A stretch of DNA of 64,000 nucleotides from positions 310,001-374,000 of the forward strand of contig NZ_NFHH01000001.1 of NCBI RefSeq assembly GCF_002161285.1, read 5' to 3'. Below are positions 8,567 to 17,905 of the stretch, piece by piece. The position numbers and the translations under genes are program-made. How positions within the stretch are numbered: the first letter of the stretch is position 1; each line of letters starts with the position of its first letter. The notes under the pieces are model-generated. The model had not been told where the DNA came from and searched no databases. It saw only the letters and a program-made list of their open reading frames with translations. The stretch is from Blautia sp. An81. Lineage in GTDB: Bacteria; Bacillota; Clostridia; Lachnospirales; Lachnospiraceae.

Positions 8567-10166
8567 ATGCGCTGCCGCCTTTCTCTTCTGTTACCGGGAA
8601 CTCCAGGATCACTTTAAATAAGTCCCCGTCAATCTCTACATGCAATGTTCCTCCCATATTTGCCGCATAAGCGGAAGCTATGGCAAGCCCCAGACCATGG
8701 CCCTGGGTGGTTCTGGCCTTATCTCCCCGGACAAACCGCTCCGTGATCTCTTCCGGGGCAAAATCCATTTCATAGGAAGCGATATTCTTGATTACAGCCT
8801 GGATCCGATTTCCCTGTCTTTTCGTTTCCATATAGACCCTGGTATTCTCTAAAGAATACTTCAGGGCGTTCTCCAGGAGATTCTGGACCACCCGGTACAT
8901 TTTCAGATTATCTCCCAGGAAAGGAAGGGGCTCCTGGGAAAATTTCCGCCGGATATTTCTCCCGCTGGCTGTAATGGCATCTTCCATATCTCCCAGGGTC
9001 TGCTCCAGAAGTCGATTCATATCCAGCACCTCCATATTTAGCTGCTCGGAACCACTGGAAGCTTTAGAAAGATCAAAAAGATCCTGGATCATATCCTTTA
9101 ACTGCTCCTGCTTTGCAGCAATAGCCTCCACATAATCTCTGGCCTGATCCGAAAGTTCTTCCTGTTTCAGCAGGTCCGTATAGCCCACCATAGAGGTAAG
9201 AGGCGTTTTCAGGTCATGGGACATATTGGTGAGAAGTTCCGCCTTCAACCGCTCTGCCTGGACCTGTTTTTCCACACTTTTTTTCATGGCAGACTCAATA
9301 TTTTCCAGAGAATTTTCTGCTTCTTTTAAGAAAGAATGCTCCGGGATCCGGTACTCTTCGTCCAGCTTTCTACCATCAGATACCTCTTGTATCTGATGGT
9401 ACAGATAACCGGCGTCTCTTGCCAGCGGATTATTGAAACAGACTCTTAAAAGCAGACAAAACACCGCCAGACTAAAGAATCCTGCCGTTAAAGTCCCCCA
9501 GTTGGTATACCAGTTCCAGGGCCCTACTGTCAGCCATAAAACTCCAGCCGTAAGGATTCCTCCTGCTCCCAGAAGGATCCGGAACTTGTGCTGAAACTGT
9601 TTTTCCAAAGATGTTCTCTTTTGGTACTGCCAGATCTGCTGCCAGATAAAAGAGGTTTTCTTTCCGATTCCAAGACAGATCTTCCTGACCGCCAGAAAAA
9701 GAGACGGGATCAGCAGGATCAGATAGAAAGACAGTCTCGTCAGATATTGAACAATATCATAAGAATCGATCAAAACATATCCCCATATGTAGATCTCTCT
9801 TCCAAAGGCAGGAAAAGCCCGGAAATAATTTAAAATGCACACAGCCAGCAGGAACACGTTGATTTCTGTCCAGATTTTGTCCGGCTTTGAAATTTTGAAA
9901 TTGGATTTTAAAGGCCCTCTTTTCAGATAGTCATGAAATATAAAACCAATCCCGATACTGCAGACCACTGTCAGGATTCCCAGAATCACAGCGGCTTTAA
10001 AGCAGGAGTCTTTCAGTTCCTGCTCCACGTAATAATAAGCTTCACTTATACCTGCGTAGCATGCATATATATAGGTGAGATTCAGAAAAATCAGGACTAA
10101 AAATAATCCGGCTCCCAACAGGATTTCTTCCTGTCTTTTACTTAATCTTTTCAATTTTGTATCCAA
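8529..10166 (-). CDS. Sensor histidine kinase (VanS-like)
   Basis: 545 aa. Several membrane segments fill the N-terminal 240 residues. A coiled linker is followed by the H-box NMSHDLKTPLTSMVGY, N-box (NLLENALKYSLENT) and G-box (GHGLGLAIASAYA). Overlaps the response regulator by 29 bp. It probably senses an envelope signal and controls the GT2/yfhO pair in the same operon; the ligand is unknown. Confidence 0.92.
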   Translation of the reverse strand: MDTKLKRLSKRQEEILLGAGLFLVLIFLNLTYIYACYAGISEAYYYVEQELKDSCFKAAVILGILTVVCSIGIGFIFHDYLKRGPLKSNFKISKPDKIWTEINVFLLAVCILNYFRAFPAFGREIYIWGYVLIDSYDIVQYLTRLSFYLILLIPSLFLAVRKICLGIGKKTSFIWQQIWQYQKRTSLEKQFQHKFRILLGAGGILTAGVLWLTVGPWNWYTNWGTLTAGFFSLAVFCLLLRVCFNNPLARDAGYLYHQIQEVSDGRKLDEEYRIPEHSFLKEAENSLENIESAMKKSVEKQVQAERLKAELLTNMSHDLKTPLTSMVGYTDLLKQEELSDQARDYVEAIAAKQEQLKDMIQDLFDLSKASSGSEQLNMEVLDMNRLLEQTLGDMEDAITASGRNIRRKFSQEPLPFLGDNLKMYRVVQNLLENALKYSLENTRVYMETKRQGNRIQAVIKNIASYEMDFAPEEITERFVRGDKARTTQGHGLGLAIASAYAANMGGTLHVEIDGDLFKVILEFPVTEEKGGSAYGQDYDRSTLLQ

Positions 10167-10842
10167 TTCCCCACACCACCTTTAAATATTTTGGATTCTT
10201 CGGCGTGATCTCAATTTTTTCCCGGATCCGCCGGATATGGACCATTACTGTATTCTCCACTCCATAGGCCTGCTCCTGCCAGACCTGAGTATAAATCTCC
10301 TCTGCTGAAAAAACATAGCCGGGATGGCTCATGAGAAGTTCCAGAATTTTATATTCTGTTGCAGTCAGGCGCACGGGCTGACCATCTACAGTAAGCTCTT
10401 TGGTATTTCTGTCCAGTATCAGACCGCCGTTTCTAAGCTGGTTTTCGTCCTCCTGTACCCTGGCTGCTCCCAGTGCAAAATATCTCCGAAGCTGCGACTT
10501 CACCCTGGCCATCAGTTCCTGGGTATTATAGGGCTTGGTCACATAGTCATCTGCCCCCATAGAAAGTCCCAGAACCTTATCGCTTTCCTCTGTTTTCGCT
10601 GATAGTATGATAATCGGTATATTATTTTTTTCCCGGATCTTCATCAGAGCTGAAAGGCCGTTGAGTTTCGGCATCATTACATCCAGCAGGATAAGGTGGA
10701 TTTCCTCTGTCATGAGGCGGTCCAGAGCCTCCATACCATCGTAGGCTTTATACACTTGATATCCTTCCAGTTCCAGCAGTTTTCCAAGGGATTTCACGAT
10801 CTCCCGGTCATCATCTGCAAGCAATATATGGTAGTTATCCAT
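10138..10842 (-). CDS. OmpR-family response regulator (VanR-like)
   Basis: About 234 aa. Receiver domain with acidic pocket ADDDRE, phosphoacceptor in LILLDVMMPKL and the conserved Lys in YVTKPYN, then a winged helix (ENTVMVHIRRIREKIE). The open frame reaches 10884, but the ATG at 10842 follows GGGAGGA at the right distance. First gene of the RR-HK-GT2-yfhO operon. Confidence 0.94.
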   Translation of the reverse strand: MDNYHILLADDDREIVKSLGKLLELEGYQVYKAYDGMEALDRLMTEEIHLILLDVMMPKLNGLSALMKIREKNNIPIIILSAKTEESDKVLGLSMGADDYVTKPYNTQELMARVKSQLRRYFALGAARVQEDENQLRNGGLILDRNTKELTVDGQPVRLTATEYKILELLMSHPGYVFSAEEIYTQVWQEQAYGVENTVMVHIRRIREKIEITPKNPKYLKVVWGIGYKIEKIK

Positions 10843-10874
10843 TTTTCTGATCCTCCCTTTATTTTTACAGGCAC

Positions 10875-10928
10875 ATTGTAGCAAAAGAAACTAAGAATTT
10901 ATTAAAGGTATTCTTACATTTTTCTTAA
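10875..10928 (-). promoter_or_regulatory. Candidate promoter with 11-bp spaced direct repeat for the RR operon
   Basis: On the minus strand TTAAGAA and GTAAGAA lie 11 bp apart (10922-10928 and 10911-10917), the geometry bound by OmpR-family dimers, upstream of a TACAAT -10 (10875-10880) that lacks a good -35. Autoactivation is inferred. Confidence 0.4.
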
Positions 10929-10941
10929 CATTTCTGAAACA

Positions 10942-10990
10942 GAAAAATCGCCGCACATCAACCGGCAAAGGCTGTTGTGCAGCGATTTTC
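10942..10990 (-). terminator. Terminator after the ABC permease
   Basis: Hairpin with arms GAAAAATCGCCGCACA and TGTGCAGCGATTTTC; the minus-strand 3' arm runs into TTTTTC. It separates the ABC transporter from the response-regulator operon. Confidence 0.75.
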
Positions 10991-10995
10991 TTTCT

Positions 10996-13647
10996 CTATT
11001 CACTTTCCCTGAGCCGTTCCACCACGCTCTTTTTCTGGGTCTGTCGATAGGCTGCCAGGGAAATTCCCAGTCCTAAGACCATACACAGTGGTATCATAAG
11101 GATAAAGGGCAGAGCCGTATACCGATACTGGAAACACATGATCACATCGTTCAATGCACTTACCAGATAATAGGCCCCCAGGCTTCCAAAAGCCACACTG
11201 ATCAATCCTGAGATCAGGATATAATACCCGCTTTCCCAGAGGAGCATTTTCTTGATCTGTCCTTTCGTCATGCCGATGCTCTGCATAGTAGCCAGCTCCT
11301 GTTTTCGGGAGATAATCCCCGTAAGCATAGAATTGGCATAATTCAGGATTCCGATGATTCCGATCACCGCACACAGAGCATATCCTACTGTGGCCATAGA
11401 ATTTACCATGCCGGAAAAGTCTTCCTCCAGACTGGACTTTGAAAGATAGCCCATAGAAGTATTTACCTGCTCTGTATAGTTTTCCAGATAACTTTCAAAA
11501 GCCGGCTGGTCTTTCTCATCCACTGTATAGGTTTTCGCAAACATAATGGCATTGGGAGATTTTTTCATATCCTCCAGAGGAACCACTACAGTCAGAGAAT
11601 TAAGAGAAAAAGCATGCATATTCATGCTTGCAGGCAGCGGTTCAATAACTGCCATGACTTCATATTCTTTCTCTTCCGTATTGGTATAATGCCAGTTCAC
11701 AACTTCCCCATTCTCATTGTATTCGAAAACTTCTTCTGATTCTTCTGTAGTATAGGAAAGAGTGAGCCTGTCTCCTGGTTTATAAATGCTGTCATTTTCA
11801 CTGCTGTACCGGTCAAACTTCTGTACCAGTACATAATCTCCTGTGGCAAATTTTCCCAGATCTATGGTTCCTTCCACTGCTTTCAGCTTTGGCAGAAGGG
11901 AATCTGAGTAGGCGTATCTTTCCTCATCGATCTGTCCCTTACCGGCAATAGCCTCCAGAGCCTGCTCTTTTGTATCCTCGTATTCTGTATTCATCTTCCC
12001 AGCCTGATAAAGAGCCTCATACCTTTGCCGTCCGGTCTCGGTAAGGGTATGTTTCATCCCCCGGTCTCCCCACAGCTCTCCGCTTTCTAAAATTCCTGTC
12101 TGGCTGTCCGCTCCGGCAAGGTAGTTTTCATCTATGGTATAGTCCATATTCATTGGAGAAGACCTGGTAAAGTCTACACTTCCCACCATATAGTCTCCGG
12201 TAAGCCTGGTCTCCAGATACTGGTCCATACGGAAGCTTCCTACTGCAGTCATAACGATTTCCAGAAGAATCATGCTCAATGATACTGACAATACCACAAT
12301 GGCCGTTTTCTTTTTATTTCTCCCCAGATTTGCCAGAGCCATCCTGGATATTCTCCCGCCCTTCAGCCCTTTCTTTTTTCTCCGTCGTTTCACTGTTCCA
12401 TCTGTATAGCGGAGAGCCTCTACCGGGGAAACCTTTCCTGCAATCTTTGCCGGTTTCCTGCAGCTGATAAACACCGTTGCCAGGGAAAACAGAGCGCCGA
12501 AGACAAAAATCCAGGGACTGAAATAAATCCCGGCAGGGCCTTCATATCCCGAAAGACTGGTAAGAAGGGGAATCAGCATCTGGCCTGCAAAGAACCCCAG
12601 GAGCAGCCCTAAAGGAATTCCCACTGCCGAAAGTTTCCACACCTGGCGGTAAACCAGTTTTTTCAGCTGCCTCTTGGTAGTCCCCACCGTTTTCAGAAGT
12701 CCATAAAAACGGATTTCCTTTAGAATAGAAAGCTGGAAAATATTATAGATAATCAGGTATCCGGTAACCAAAATCACCAGAAAAGCCCCGGCTAAAAGGA
12801 CCACAGTCCCCATATCCAGGTTTTCTGTCCGGGAGGTAAGATACGCCCAGTTTACCCCATAGCTGATTACTTTATCAGGGTCTGTTCCTTCTTCCGCCTG
12901 TCCTTCCGGCACATAGCCGGCATCCTGGATGATTTTCTGCACATTTTCCTCTATATTCCTGGCATCAGAAAAGAAAATATTACCGGCAGTGAGGCCGCAT
13001 ATCTCTCCTGTTTCTCTGTAATGCTCCACAAAGTCCTGTTCTGTATAACCCCTGCTCAGCTCTTCAAAATAAGCCTGGGACACATAAAGCTCACTGGCAT
13101 GGCCGATCTCGTTCCCCTGGTACCAGCCGCAAAGTGTGAATTCCTGTTCTGTTTTCTCCCCCATAAATTCAAATTCCAGGGGAACTTTCTCTCCTATTTC
13201 CGCCGGTATTCCCAGAGCTTCCAGAGTAAGGGTATCTGCTGCCAGCTCTCCTTTCTCCCTGGGAAGCCTTCCCTCCTTCAGTCTGGAAAAACTCTGGTCC
13301 AGCTCTTCTATTCCGCTTGCTACCCGGATTTCTGCCTGGCGCTGTTTTACATTTTCTGCAATTCCCACATAGATGTTATAGGAGGAAGATTTTACCAGAG
13401 GATTATCTGTGATCTTTTCATATTGTTCCCTGGTAACATTCTTTAGTCCGGCGTGAAACTTTCCTCCCACTTCCATCATAGTCTGTTCCTGGAATGCCTG
13501 CCCCATCCCGATTCCCATGGAAAATACCGCAGTGAATAAAAGACTGGTCAGGCAGATGGCACCTATGGCAAAAAGGTTCCGCATCCGGTTCTTTTTCATG
13601 TTTCTGGAGGAAAGCTTTCCGATGACTTTTCGGTTATTATTACGCAT
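10996..13647 (-). CDS. FtsX/MacB-family ABC transporter permease
   Basis: 883 aa. A first membrane helix (about 23-47) is followed by a large extracytoplasmic region, three helices with an FtsX core (about 280-400), a second helix near 450 with another extracytoplasmic domain, and a final FtsX core (about 770-875). This is the duplicated layout of eight-helix permeases in antimicrobial-peptide or lipoprotein-type exporters. It starts 4 bp after the ATPase stop. Substrate unknown; no dedicated two-component pair lies in the same transcript, although one is immediately downstream. Confidence 0.9.
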   Translation of the reverse strand: MRNNNRKVIGKLSSRNMKKNRMRNLFAIGAICLTSLLFTAVFSMGIGMGQAFQEQTMMEVGGKFHAGLKNVTREQYEKITDNPLVKSSSYNIYVGIAENVKQRQAEIRVASGIEELDQSFSRLKEGRLPREKGELAADTLTLEALGIPAEIGEKVPLEFEFMGEKTEQEFTLCGWYQGNEIGHASELYVSQAYFEELSRGYTEQDFVEHYRETGEICGLTAGNIFFSDARNIEENVQKIIQDAGYVPEGQAEEGTDPDKVISYGVNWAYLTSRTENLDMGTVVLLAGAFLVILVTGYLIIYNIFQLSILKEIRFYGLLKTVGTTKRQLKKLVYRQVWKLSAVGIPLGLLLGFFAGQMLIPLLTSLSGYEGPAGIYFSPWIFVFGALFSLATVFISCRKPAKIAGKVSPVEALRYTDGTVKRRRKKKGLKGGRISRMALANLGRNKKKTAIVVLSVSLSMILLEIVMTAVGSFRMDQYLETRLTGDYMVGSVDFTRSSPMNMDYTIDENYLAGADSQTGILESGELWGDRGMKHTLTETGRQRYEALYQAGKMNTEYEDTKEQALEAIAGKGQIDEERYAYSDSLLPKLKAVEGTIDLGKFATGDYVLVQKFDRYSSENDSIYKPGDRLTLSYTTEESEEVFEYNENGEVVNWHYTNTEEKEYEVMAVIEPLPASMNMHAFSLNSLTVVVPLEDMKKSPNAIMFAKTYTVDEKDQPAFESYLENYTEQVNTSMGYLSKSSLEEDFSGMVNSMATVGYALCAVIGIIGILNYANSMLTGIISRKQELATMQSIGMTKGQIKKMLLWESGYYILISGLISVAFGSLGAYYLVSALNDVIMCFQYRYTALPFILMIPLCMVLGLGISLAAYRQTQKKSVVERLRESE

Positions 13648-13651
13648 CTCC

Positions 13652-14326
13652 TCACCCCCTGTTTCCTACAATCCTGCCGTCTTCGATCCGGATGATCCGG
13701 TCACAGAGCTGAGCCAGTTCCTCTGAATGAGTAATCATCACAATCGTCTGAGAAAACCGGGAGTTGGTCAGTTTCAGCAGTGCCAATACCTCCTGAGAAG
13801 TCTTGGAATCCAGGTTCCCGGTAGGCTCATCTGCTAAAAGGATGGCCGGTTTTGAAGCCAGAGCTCTGGCAATAGCCACCCGCTGCTGCTGTCCTCCGGA
13901 AAGCTGGTTGGGAAGGTTATAGATCTTATCTTTGATCCCCAGAGTTTCTATAATCTCCTCCACATATTTTTTGTCCGGTTCTTCCCCGTCCAGTTCAATG
14001 GGAAGCACAATATTTTCGTAGACATTCAATATAGGAACCAGGTTGTAATTCTGAAAAACGAAGCCGATATTCCTTCTCCGAAAAATCGTCAGCTTTGTCT
14101 CATTGAGTCCGAAAATATCCTTTCCTCTCACAAAAACTTTTCCCTGTGTAGGGTAATCCAGGCCTCCCAGCATGTGAAGAAGGGTAGATTTTCCTGAGCC
14201 GCTGGTCCCTGCCACAGCTACAAACTCCCCTTCCTCCACAGACATATCCACGCCATCCAGAGCCTTCACCAGACTGGCGTCTTTTCCATAATATTTTTTC
14301 AGGCCTACTGTCTTCAAAATTTCCAT
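13652..14326 (-). CDS. ABC transporter ATP-binding protein (LolD/MacB type)
   Basis: About 224 aa. Walker [13 protein letters not shown]-loop FVFQNYNL, signature [15 protein letters not shown], Walker [13 protein letters not shown] and H-loop MITHS are all present. The open frame extends to 14371; the ATG at 14326 follows GAGGTG with correct spacing. Partner of the downstream FtsX permease. Confidence 0.95.
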   Translation of the reverse strand: MEILKTVGLKKYYGKDASLVKALDGVDMSVEEGEFVAVAGTSGSGKSTLLHMLGGLDYPTQGKVFVRGKDIFGLNETKLTIFRRRNIGFVFQNYNLVPILNVYENIVLPIELDGEEPDKKYVEEIIETLGIKDKIYNLPNQLSGGQQQRVAIARALASKPAILLADEPTGNLDSKTSQEVLALLKLTNSRFSQTIVMITHSEELAQLCDRIIRIEDGRIVGNRG

Positions 14327-14362
14327 ATAAGCACCTCGTTTCCATATTTTAATGCTTCTTAT

Positions 14363-14426
14363 ATTATACATAAGGTTCCTGACATTTCCTGGACATTTCC
14401 CGATATTTTCCTGACAATTTTGTCAG
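14363..14426 (-). promoter_or_regulatory. Phased operator repeats and -10 upstream of the ABC transporter
   Basis: Three ACATTTCC-like units recur every 11 bp (14382, 14393, about 14404), followed by a perfect palindrome with arms CTGACAA/TTGTCAG (14411-14426). On the minus strand a TATAAT -10 (14363-14368) has only a weak -35 overlapping the repeats, which suggests an activator-dependent, response-regulator-controlled promoter. Confidence 0.5.
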
Positions 14427-14557
14427 TTTTCCTCGTCCAAAGAACCATTCTTTTACAAGGGAAGAAAATTAAACTCAAAATTATAATCAGTAATTACATA
14501 AAATTCTTCTTTAATTATTGCTTTTTTTAATATTTATATAATATTTACAGAAATCAA

Positions 14558-14586
14558 TTGACAAAATAACCAAAAATGGTAAAATA
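14558..14586 (+). promoter_or_regulatory. Sigma-70 promoter for the RyR-TIR operon leader
   Basis: TTGACA at 14558-14563 and TAAAAT 16 bp downstream, in an AT-rich 470-bp gap between divergent genes. It would start an RNA near 14592 reading toward the RyR-TIR operon. Confidence 0.5.
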
Positions 14587-14638
14587 AGCATATTAATATA
14601 ATTATTTTCTACATGCGGGAGATAAAGGTCAGCATGGT

Positions 14639-14703
14639 AAAAACAGAGCTGTCGCATTAAATAACGATCAAAATATTTAATGCAGCAGCTCTGTTTTTAT
14701 TCT
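14639..14703 (+). terminator. Strong hairpin terminator inside the leader of the RyR-TIR operon
   Basis: Arms AAAACAGAGCTG and CAGCTCTGTTTTT enclose an inner CATTAAATA/TATTTAATG stem, followed by a T-rich tail. It lies after the promoter and before the first gene, so it either terminates a short RNA of about 110 nt or acts as an attenuator. A minimal 8-codon ORF (MVKTELSH) begins at about 14634 and stops inside the first arm. The rest of the 14327-14804 gap shows nothing gene-like. Confidence 0.6.
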
Positions 14704-14804
14704 TGACAATGAGCCAGACGGACATGCTTGCATCTGTGTCTTTGACCACTCTGCATCCCGCAGCAGTCGCCTGTAAACAGCCGAAACAGTGAGAGGAAAG
14801 ATTC

Positions 14805-16706
14805 ATGGGAGAAGTGCTGGTTTTTTGTCTGACCTGGATCATCGGGTTGGCTATGATGCTTTTTTTGCTGTATTTTGTATCGAAACATAATCTTTGGTTT
14901 CGAAAATACGGCCTGACATTATTTATTGTATTTCTTGTAATTGGATTCAGCGTTTATTTTTGGGGATATTTCTGGGGGTTCGCCGTAGATGACAGCAGTT
15001 TGCTCCACGCAATCGGCAGCCTATTTCTTGCTTTATTCAGTTCTGGCCGTATCATGGTAATGGAATTGGATATCGGATCTACAAAGGCTTCGGAAAATAT
15101 AGAGCTGTATCGGGCAATTTATGGTGTAGTCATGTTTTCTGCAATGGTATTGCTGGCGGTCATGGTAGTCGCTAATATAGGTGGCGGCATTATGGGCAGG
15201 CTGCGTCTTCTGTTCCTGCAGACTATAGGAAGCAGACACAATGTTTACTTAATTTATGGCGTTTCCCAGGAGTCTGTTTTTCTGGTAAAAGATATCCACA
15301 AAAAAGACCCGAACGGAACCATCCTTGTTCTATGCGGCAGAGATGAATATGCAGATGACACGGAAGACAGAAAGCATCTGGAAAACGATATTTACCGGTA
15401 TGGTGCATTCAAACTTTCTTTTGCATTGGAGCGGCGAAACCTTTTCCTCTTAAAGATTGCCTCCAGATGCAGAAAACATTCCTACATTATCTGTATGCAT
15501 TCTAAAAGATGGAAAAACATTAAGCTTCTGAATGAAATATGCCAGGCTGAAGGCAAAAAAATTCCGGACAGGCTTCATTTATATGTATTAAGTGAGCGTG
15601 AGAGAATACGCAGGATTGCAGAAAATAATATCTATCAGAAATGGGATATTCATTGGGAGGATCCTGAAGAGCTGGCAGCCAGACAGTTAATCCTATCTAA
15701 AGAATATCTGACGGTCTTCCCCAAAAGTGACAATATCCTTGGGCGTGTGGAACGTGATTTCAATCTGGCAGTTATAGGTTGGTCCGGTACTGCGGAAGAA
15801 TTGTGCAGATATCTGATCCCAGGAGTCCAGACAGCCGGAATGCATATACGAATCCAGCTTTTTGGTGCAGAAGCAGCGGAAAAAACTGCCTATTTTCAGG
15901 TCAGCAATCCGGCCCTCGGACAGGCAGTACAGCTTGATCTGTGCAGGGAAGAGCCTGACACAAAAGAGTTTTACGAATATTTTATACATACCTCCCATTG
16001 CCCGGACGGGATCTTCTTCACAGGGACTGACGCAGCAAAAAACATGGAGCTGGCTCTGCGTCTCGATGACATCCTGCAGCGGTATCAAAAGAAGGTTCCA
16101 TTATTTGTAAAAGAAAGAAACATCAGTGAAGACAGCGGTATATTAAAAATCGAAGGGATTGCAGGTTTCGGCTGCCAGGAACAGATTTACAGCTATGATA
16201 TCCTGATCAACGAAAAACTGGATGGAATGGCCAAGGCGGTACATTGTTTTTATAAACAATACTATGGGGAACAGGGAGATGAGGATACCTTCTGGAAAAC
16301 TGCAAGTATTTACGAAAAATTTTCCAGCCGTGCCATGGCTGTCCATATTCCATGGAAAGTTTGCGCAGCAGGTTATGTGATCGTCTCCGGCCTTCCCGAC
16401 GGTTCCTACGAACAGGATCTTGAAAAAAATCCTGTTCTTGTAGAAAATCTGTCCATAGGAGAGCATCTGCGGTGGGAAGCCAGCCTTTTCTGCGAAGGAT
16501 GGAAAAGCGGGACACCGGAGCAGATGCCTCCCGGCTCCAACAAGGATCCGAAAAAACGGCTCCATACCTGTCTTGTCCCATGGGAAAAACTTCCTGAAGT
16601 CGGCAGGTACTATGACACTGACTACCAGTACTTGGATACGCACCTGGTAAAATCCATAGGACATATACTAAAAACTGCAGGATATGCAATGAAGAAGGAG
16701 GAGTAA
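14805..16706 (+). CDS. Membrane TrkA-N-like double-Rossmann protein with C-terminal RyR-like domain
   Basis: 633 aa. Three hydrophobic segments (about 4-26, 37-58, 108-130, with a possible pore-like stretch between) precede two nucleotide-binding-like Rossmann units (starting near NVYLIYGVSQES, about 144, and FNLAVIGWSGTAEE, about 320). The C-terminal 90 residues read as a RyR-type domain: SIGEHLRWEASLFCEGWKSG, then KRLHTCLVPWEKLP and DTDYQYLDTHLV. TrkA-N/RyR combinations have been described in comparative-genomic work on nucleotide-centred conflict systems. The start has GAGAGGAAAG upstream. First gene of a plus-strand operon; only 2 bp separate it from the next gene. Role as ligand-gated channel or sensor is inferred. 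Confidence 0.75.
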   Translation: MGEVLVFCLTWIIGLAMMLFLLYFVSKHNLWFRKYGLTLFIVFLVIGFSVYFWGYFWGFAVDDSSLLHAIGSLFLALFSSGRIMVMELDIGSTKASENIELYRAIYGVVMFSAMVLLAVMVVANIGGGIMGRLRLLFLQTIGSRHNVYLIYGVSQESVFLVKDIHKKDPNGTILVLCGRDEYADDTEDRKHLENDIYRYGAFKLSFALERRNLFLLKIASRCRKHSYIICMHSKRWKNIKLLNEICQAEGKKIPDRLHLYVLSERERIRRIAENNIYQKWDIHWEDPEELAARQLILSKEYLTVFPKSDNILGRVERDFNLAVIGWSGTAEELCRYLIPGVQTAGMHIRIQLFGAEAAEKTAYFQVSNPALGQAVQLDLCREEPDTKEFYEYFIHTSHCPDGIFFTGTDAAKNMELALRLDDILQRYQKKVPLFVKERNISEDSGILKIEGIAGFGCQEQIYSYDILINEKLDGMAKAVHCFYKQYYGEQGDEDTFWKTASIYEKFSSRAMAVHIPWKVCAAGYVIVSGLPDGSYEQDLEKNPVLVENLSIGEHLRWEASLFCEGWKSGTPEQMPPGSNKDPKKRLHTCLVPWEKLPEVGRYYDTDYQYLDTHLVKSIGHILKTAGYAMKKEE

Positions 16707-16708
16707 AT

Positions 16709-17614
16709 ATGCGGAGCATCAATCCCAGAGATTATTACCATCCCCAGGACCAGAAAGCGCTGTGGGAGCTGCAGCAGATTCCCGGATTTTCCGCTGCACT
16801 GAAGGCTTTTATGAAAATGTTCAGCGAGAATATGATCCGGGGGATTAATATGTCAAACAAAGTGCAGATCGGCCCCCGGCAGCTGCCGGAACTTTATGCA
16901 TTGCTGCCGCCCATCTGTGAAGTACTGGGTATCCGGGAACCTGAATTTTATCTGGAACTGGATCCGGCAGCCAACGCATATACCATGGGTGACAGTATTA
17001 TCTCTATAACCGTTACCTCCGGCCTTGTAGATCTGATGAACGAAAAACAGATCAGCGCCGTACTTGCCCATGAATGCGGACATATTGCCTGCCGCCATGT
17101 CTTATATCAAACTATGGCAAGCATGCTTCTGTCTGCCGGGGCCAATATTCTGGGAGGAAATCTTATTACCAGCGGACTTCAGCTGGCGTTTTTCCACTGG
17201 CAGAGATGCAGTGAATTCAGCTGTGACAGAGCAGCAGCTATCTATATGGACGGTTCTGAAACCGTAGCACAGGTCATGGCCCTTCTGGCATCCGGAAGCA
17301 GGGAAATGGCTGAACGTCTTGACATGGAACTTTATATGCGTCAGGCGGAGGAATACCGGGATTTTATGGACGATTCTAACTGGAATAAAATGCTTCAGTA
17401 CTATGCTTTAATGAGCCAGAACCATCCCTTCCTGTCGGTGCGGGCGCTGGAGATCAAAGAATGGTGCTCTTCCCCGGTCTTCAAAAACATTATGGATTTC
17501 AAATATGAGCGGGAACCTGCAAAAATCCTGGAAAAGAACCTTTGTCCGGCATGCGGCAAACCTGTGGAAGGCGACTGGGGATTTTGCCGGCATTGCGGAA
17601 ATAAATTGCATTAA
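16709..17614 (+). CDS. M48-type zinc metalloprotease with C-terminal zinc ribbon
   Basis: 301 aa. HECGH at residues 121-125 (HExxH) in LAHECGHIACRHVL; a following helix carries the third-ligand region SEFSCDRAAAIY with the ExxxD pattern. One hydrophobic segment follows the active site (about 136-160). The C-terminus NLCPACGKPV...FCRHCGNKL is a four-Cys zinc ribbon, shared in style with the 17892-18440 protein. Excellent GGAGGAG Shine-Dalgarno. Likely cleaves or activates a membrane partner of the operon; the substrate is unknown. Confidence 0.85.
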   Translation: MRSINPRDYYHPQDQKALWELQQIPGFSAALKAFMKMFSENMIRGINMSNKVQIGPRQLPELYALLPPICEVLGIREPEFYLELDPAANAYTMGDSIISITVTSGLVDLMNEKQISAVLAHECGHIACRHVLYQTMASMLLSAGANILGGNLITSGLQLAFFHWQRCSEFSCDRAAAIYMDGSETVAQVMALLASGSREMAERLDMELYMRQAEEYRDFMDDSNWNKMLQYYALMSQNHPFLSVRALEIKEWCSSPVFKNIMDFKYEREPAKILEKNLCPACGKPVEGDWGFCRHCGNKLH

Positions 17615-17632
17615 AAGGAGGAAGAAAACTTT

Positions 17633-17905
17633 ATGAAACTATTTGATGCAGAGACAGGTTATTTATTGCTGGATGAAGTTGTGGAAAGCAAAGACAGCTT
17701 CAAAAAAATCATGGAAGATGGGATCATTACAGATGAAGAAATGGAAGATCAGGTAAATCGGGTGATCGACAGGCTGAAAACAATGGAGGAAATCCTGTCT
17801 GACTATGAGAAAACTCTGGTATTGGATGCCATCAGTGAATTGGCGGTACTTTATGAGATGAATGCCAGAAGAGAAAAACAGGAGGGGGATTATGGGAACA
17901 TTTAA
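17633..17905 (+). CDS. Small acidic helical protein of the RyR-TIR operon
   Basis: 90 aa, Glu/Asp-rich and almost entirely predicted helix, with no Cys and no signal or membrane segment. Preceded by AAAGGAGGAAG. The family is not recognised. It overlaps the next gene by 14 bp, so translation is probably coupled. Its position between the protease and the zinc-ribbon membrane protein suggests an adaptor role (inference). Confidence 0.75.
   Translation: MKLFDAETGYLLLDEVVESKDSFKKIMEDGIITDEEMEDQVNRVIDRLKTMEEILSDYEKTLVLDAISELAVLYEMNARREKQEGDYGNI

Noticed and set aside
12279-13446. Plus-strand ORFs over the FtsX permease
   Set aside because: Shadows without start signals.
14703-14804. TTGACA at 14703 as a second promoter for the RyR operon
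   Set aside because: No acceptable -10 at 16-18 bp; I could not support it.
16143-16722. Long antisense ORFs (171-173 aa) opposite the first RyR gene
   Set aside because: No ribosome sites, no recognisable domains, and fully inside a convincing plus-strand gene.
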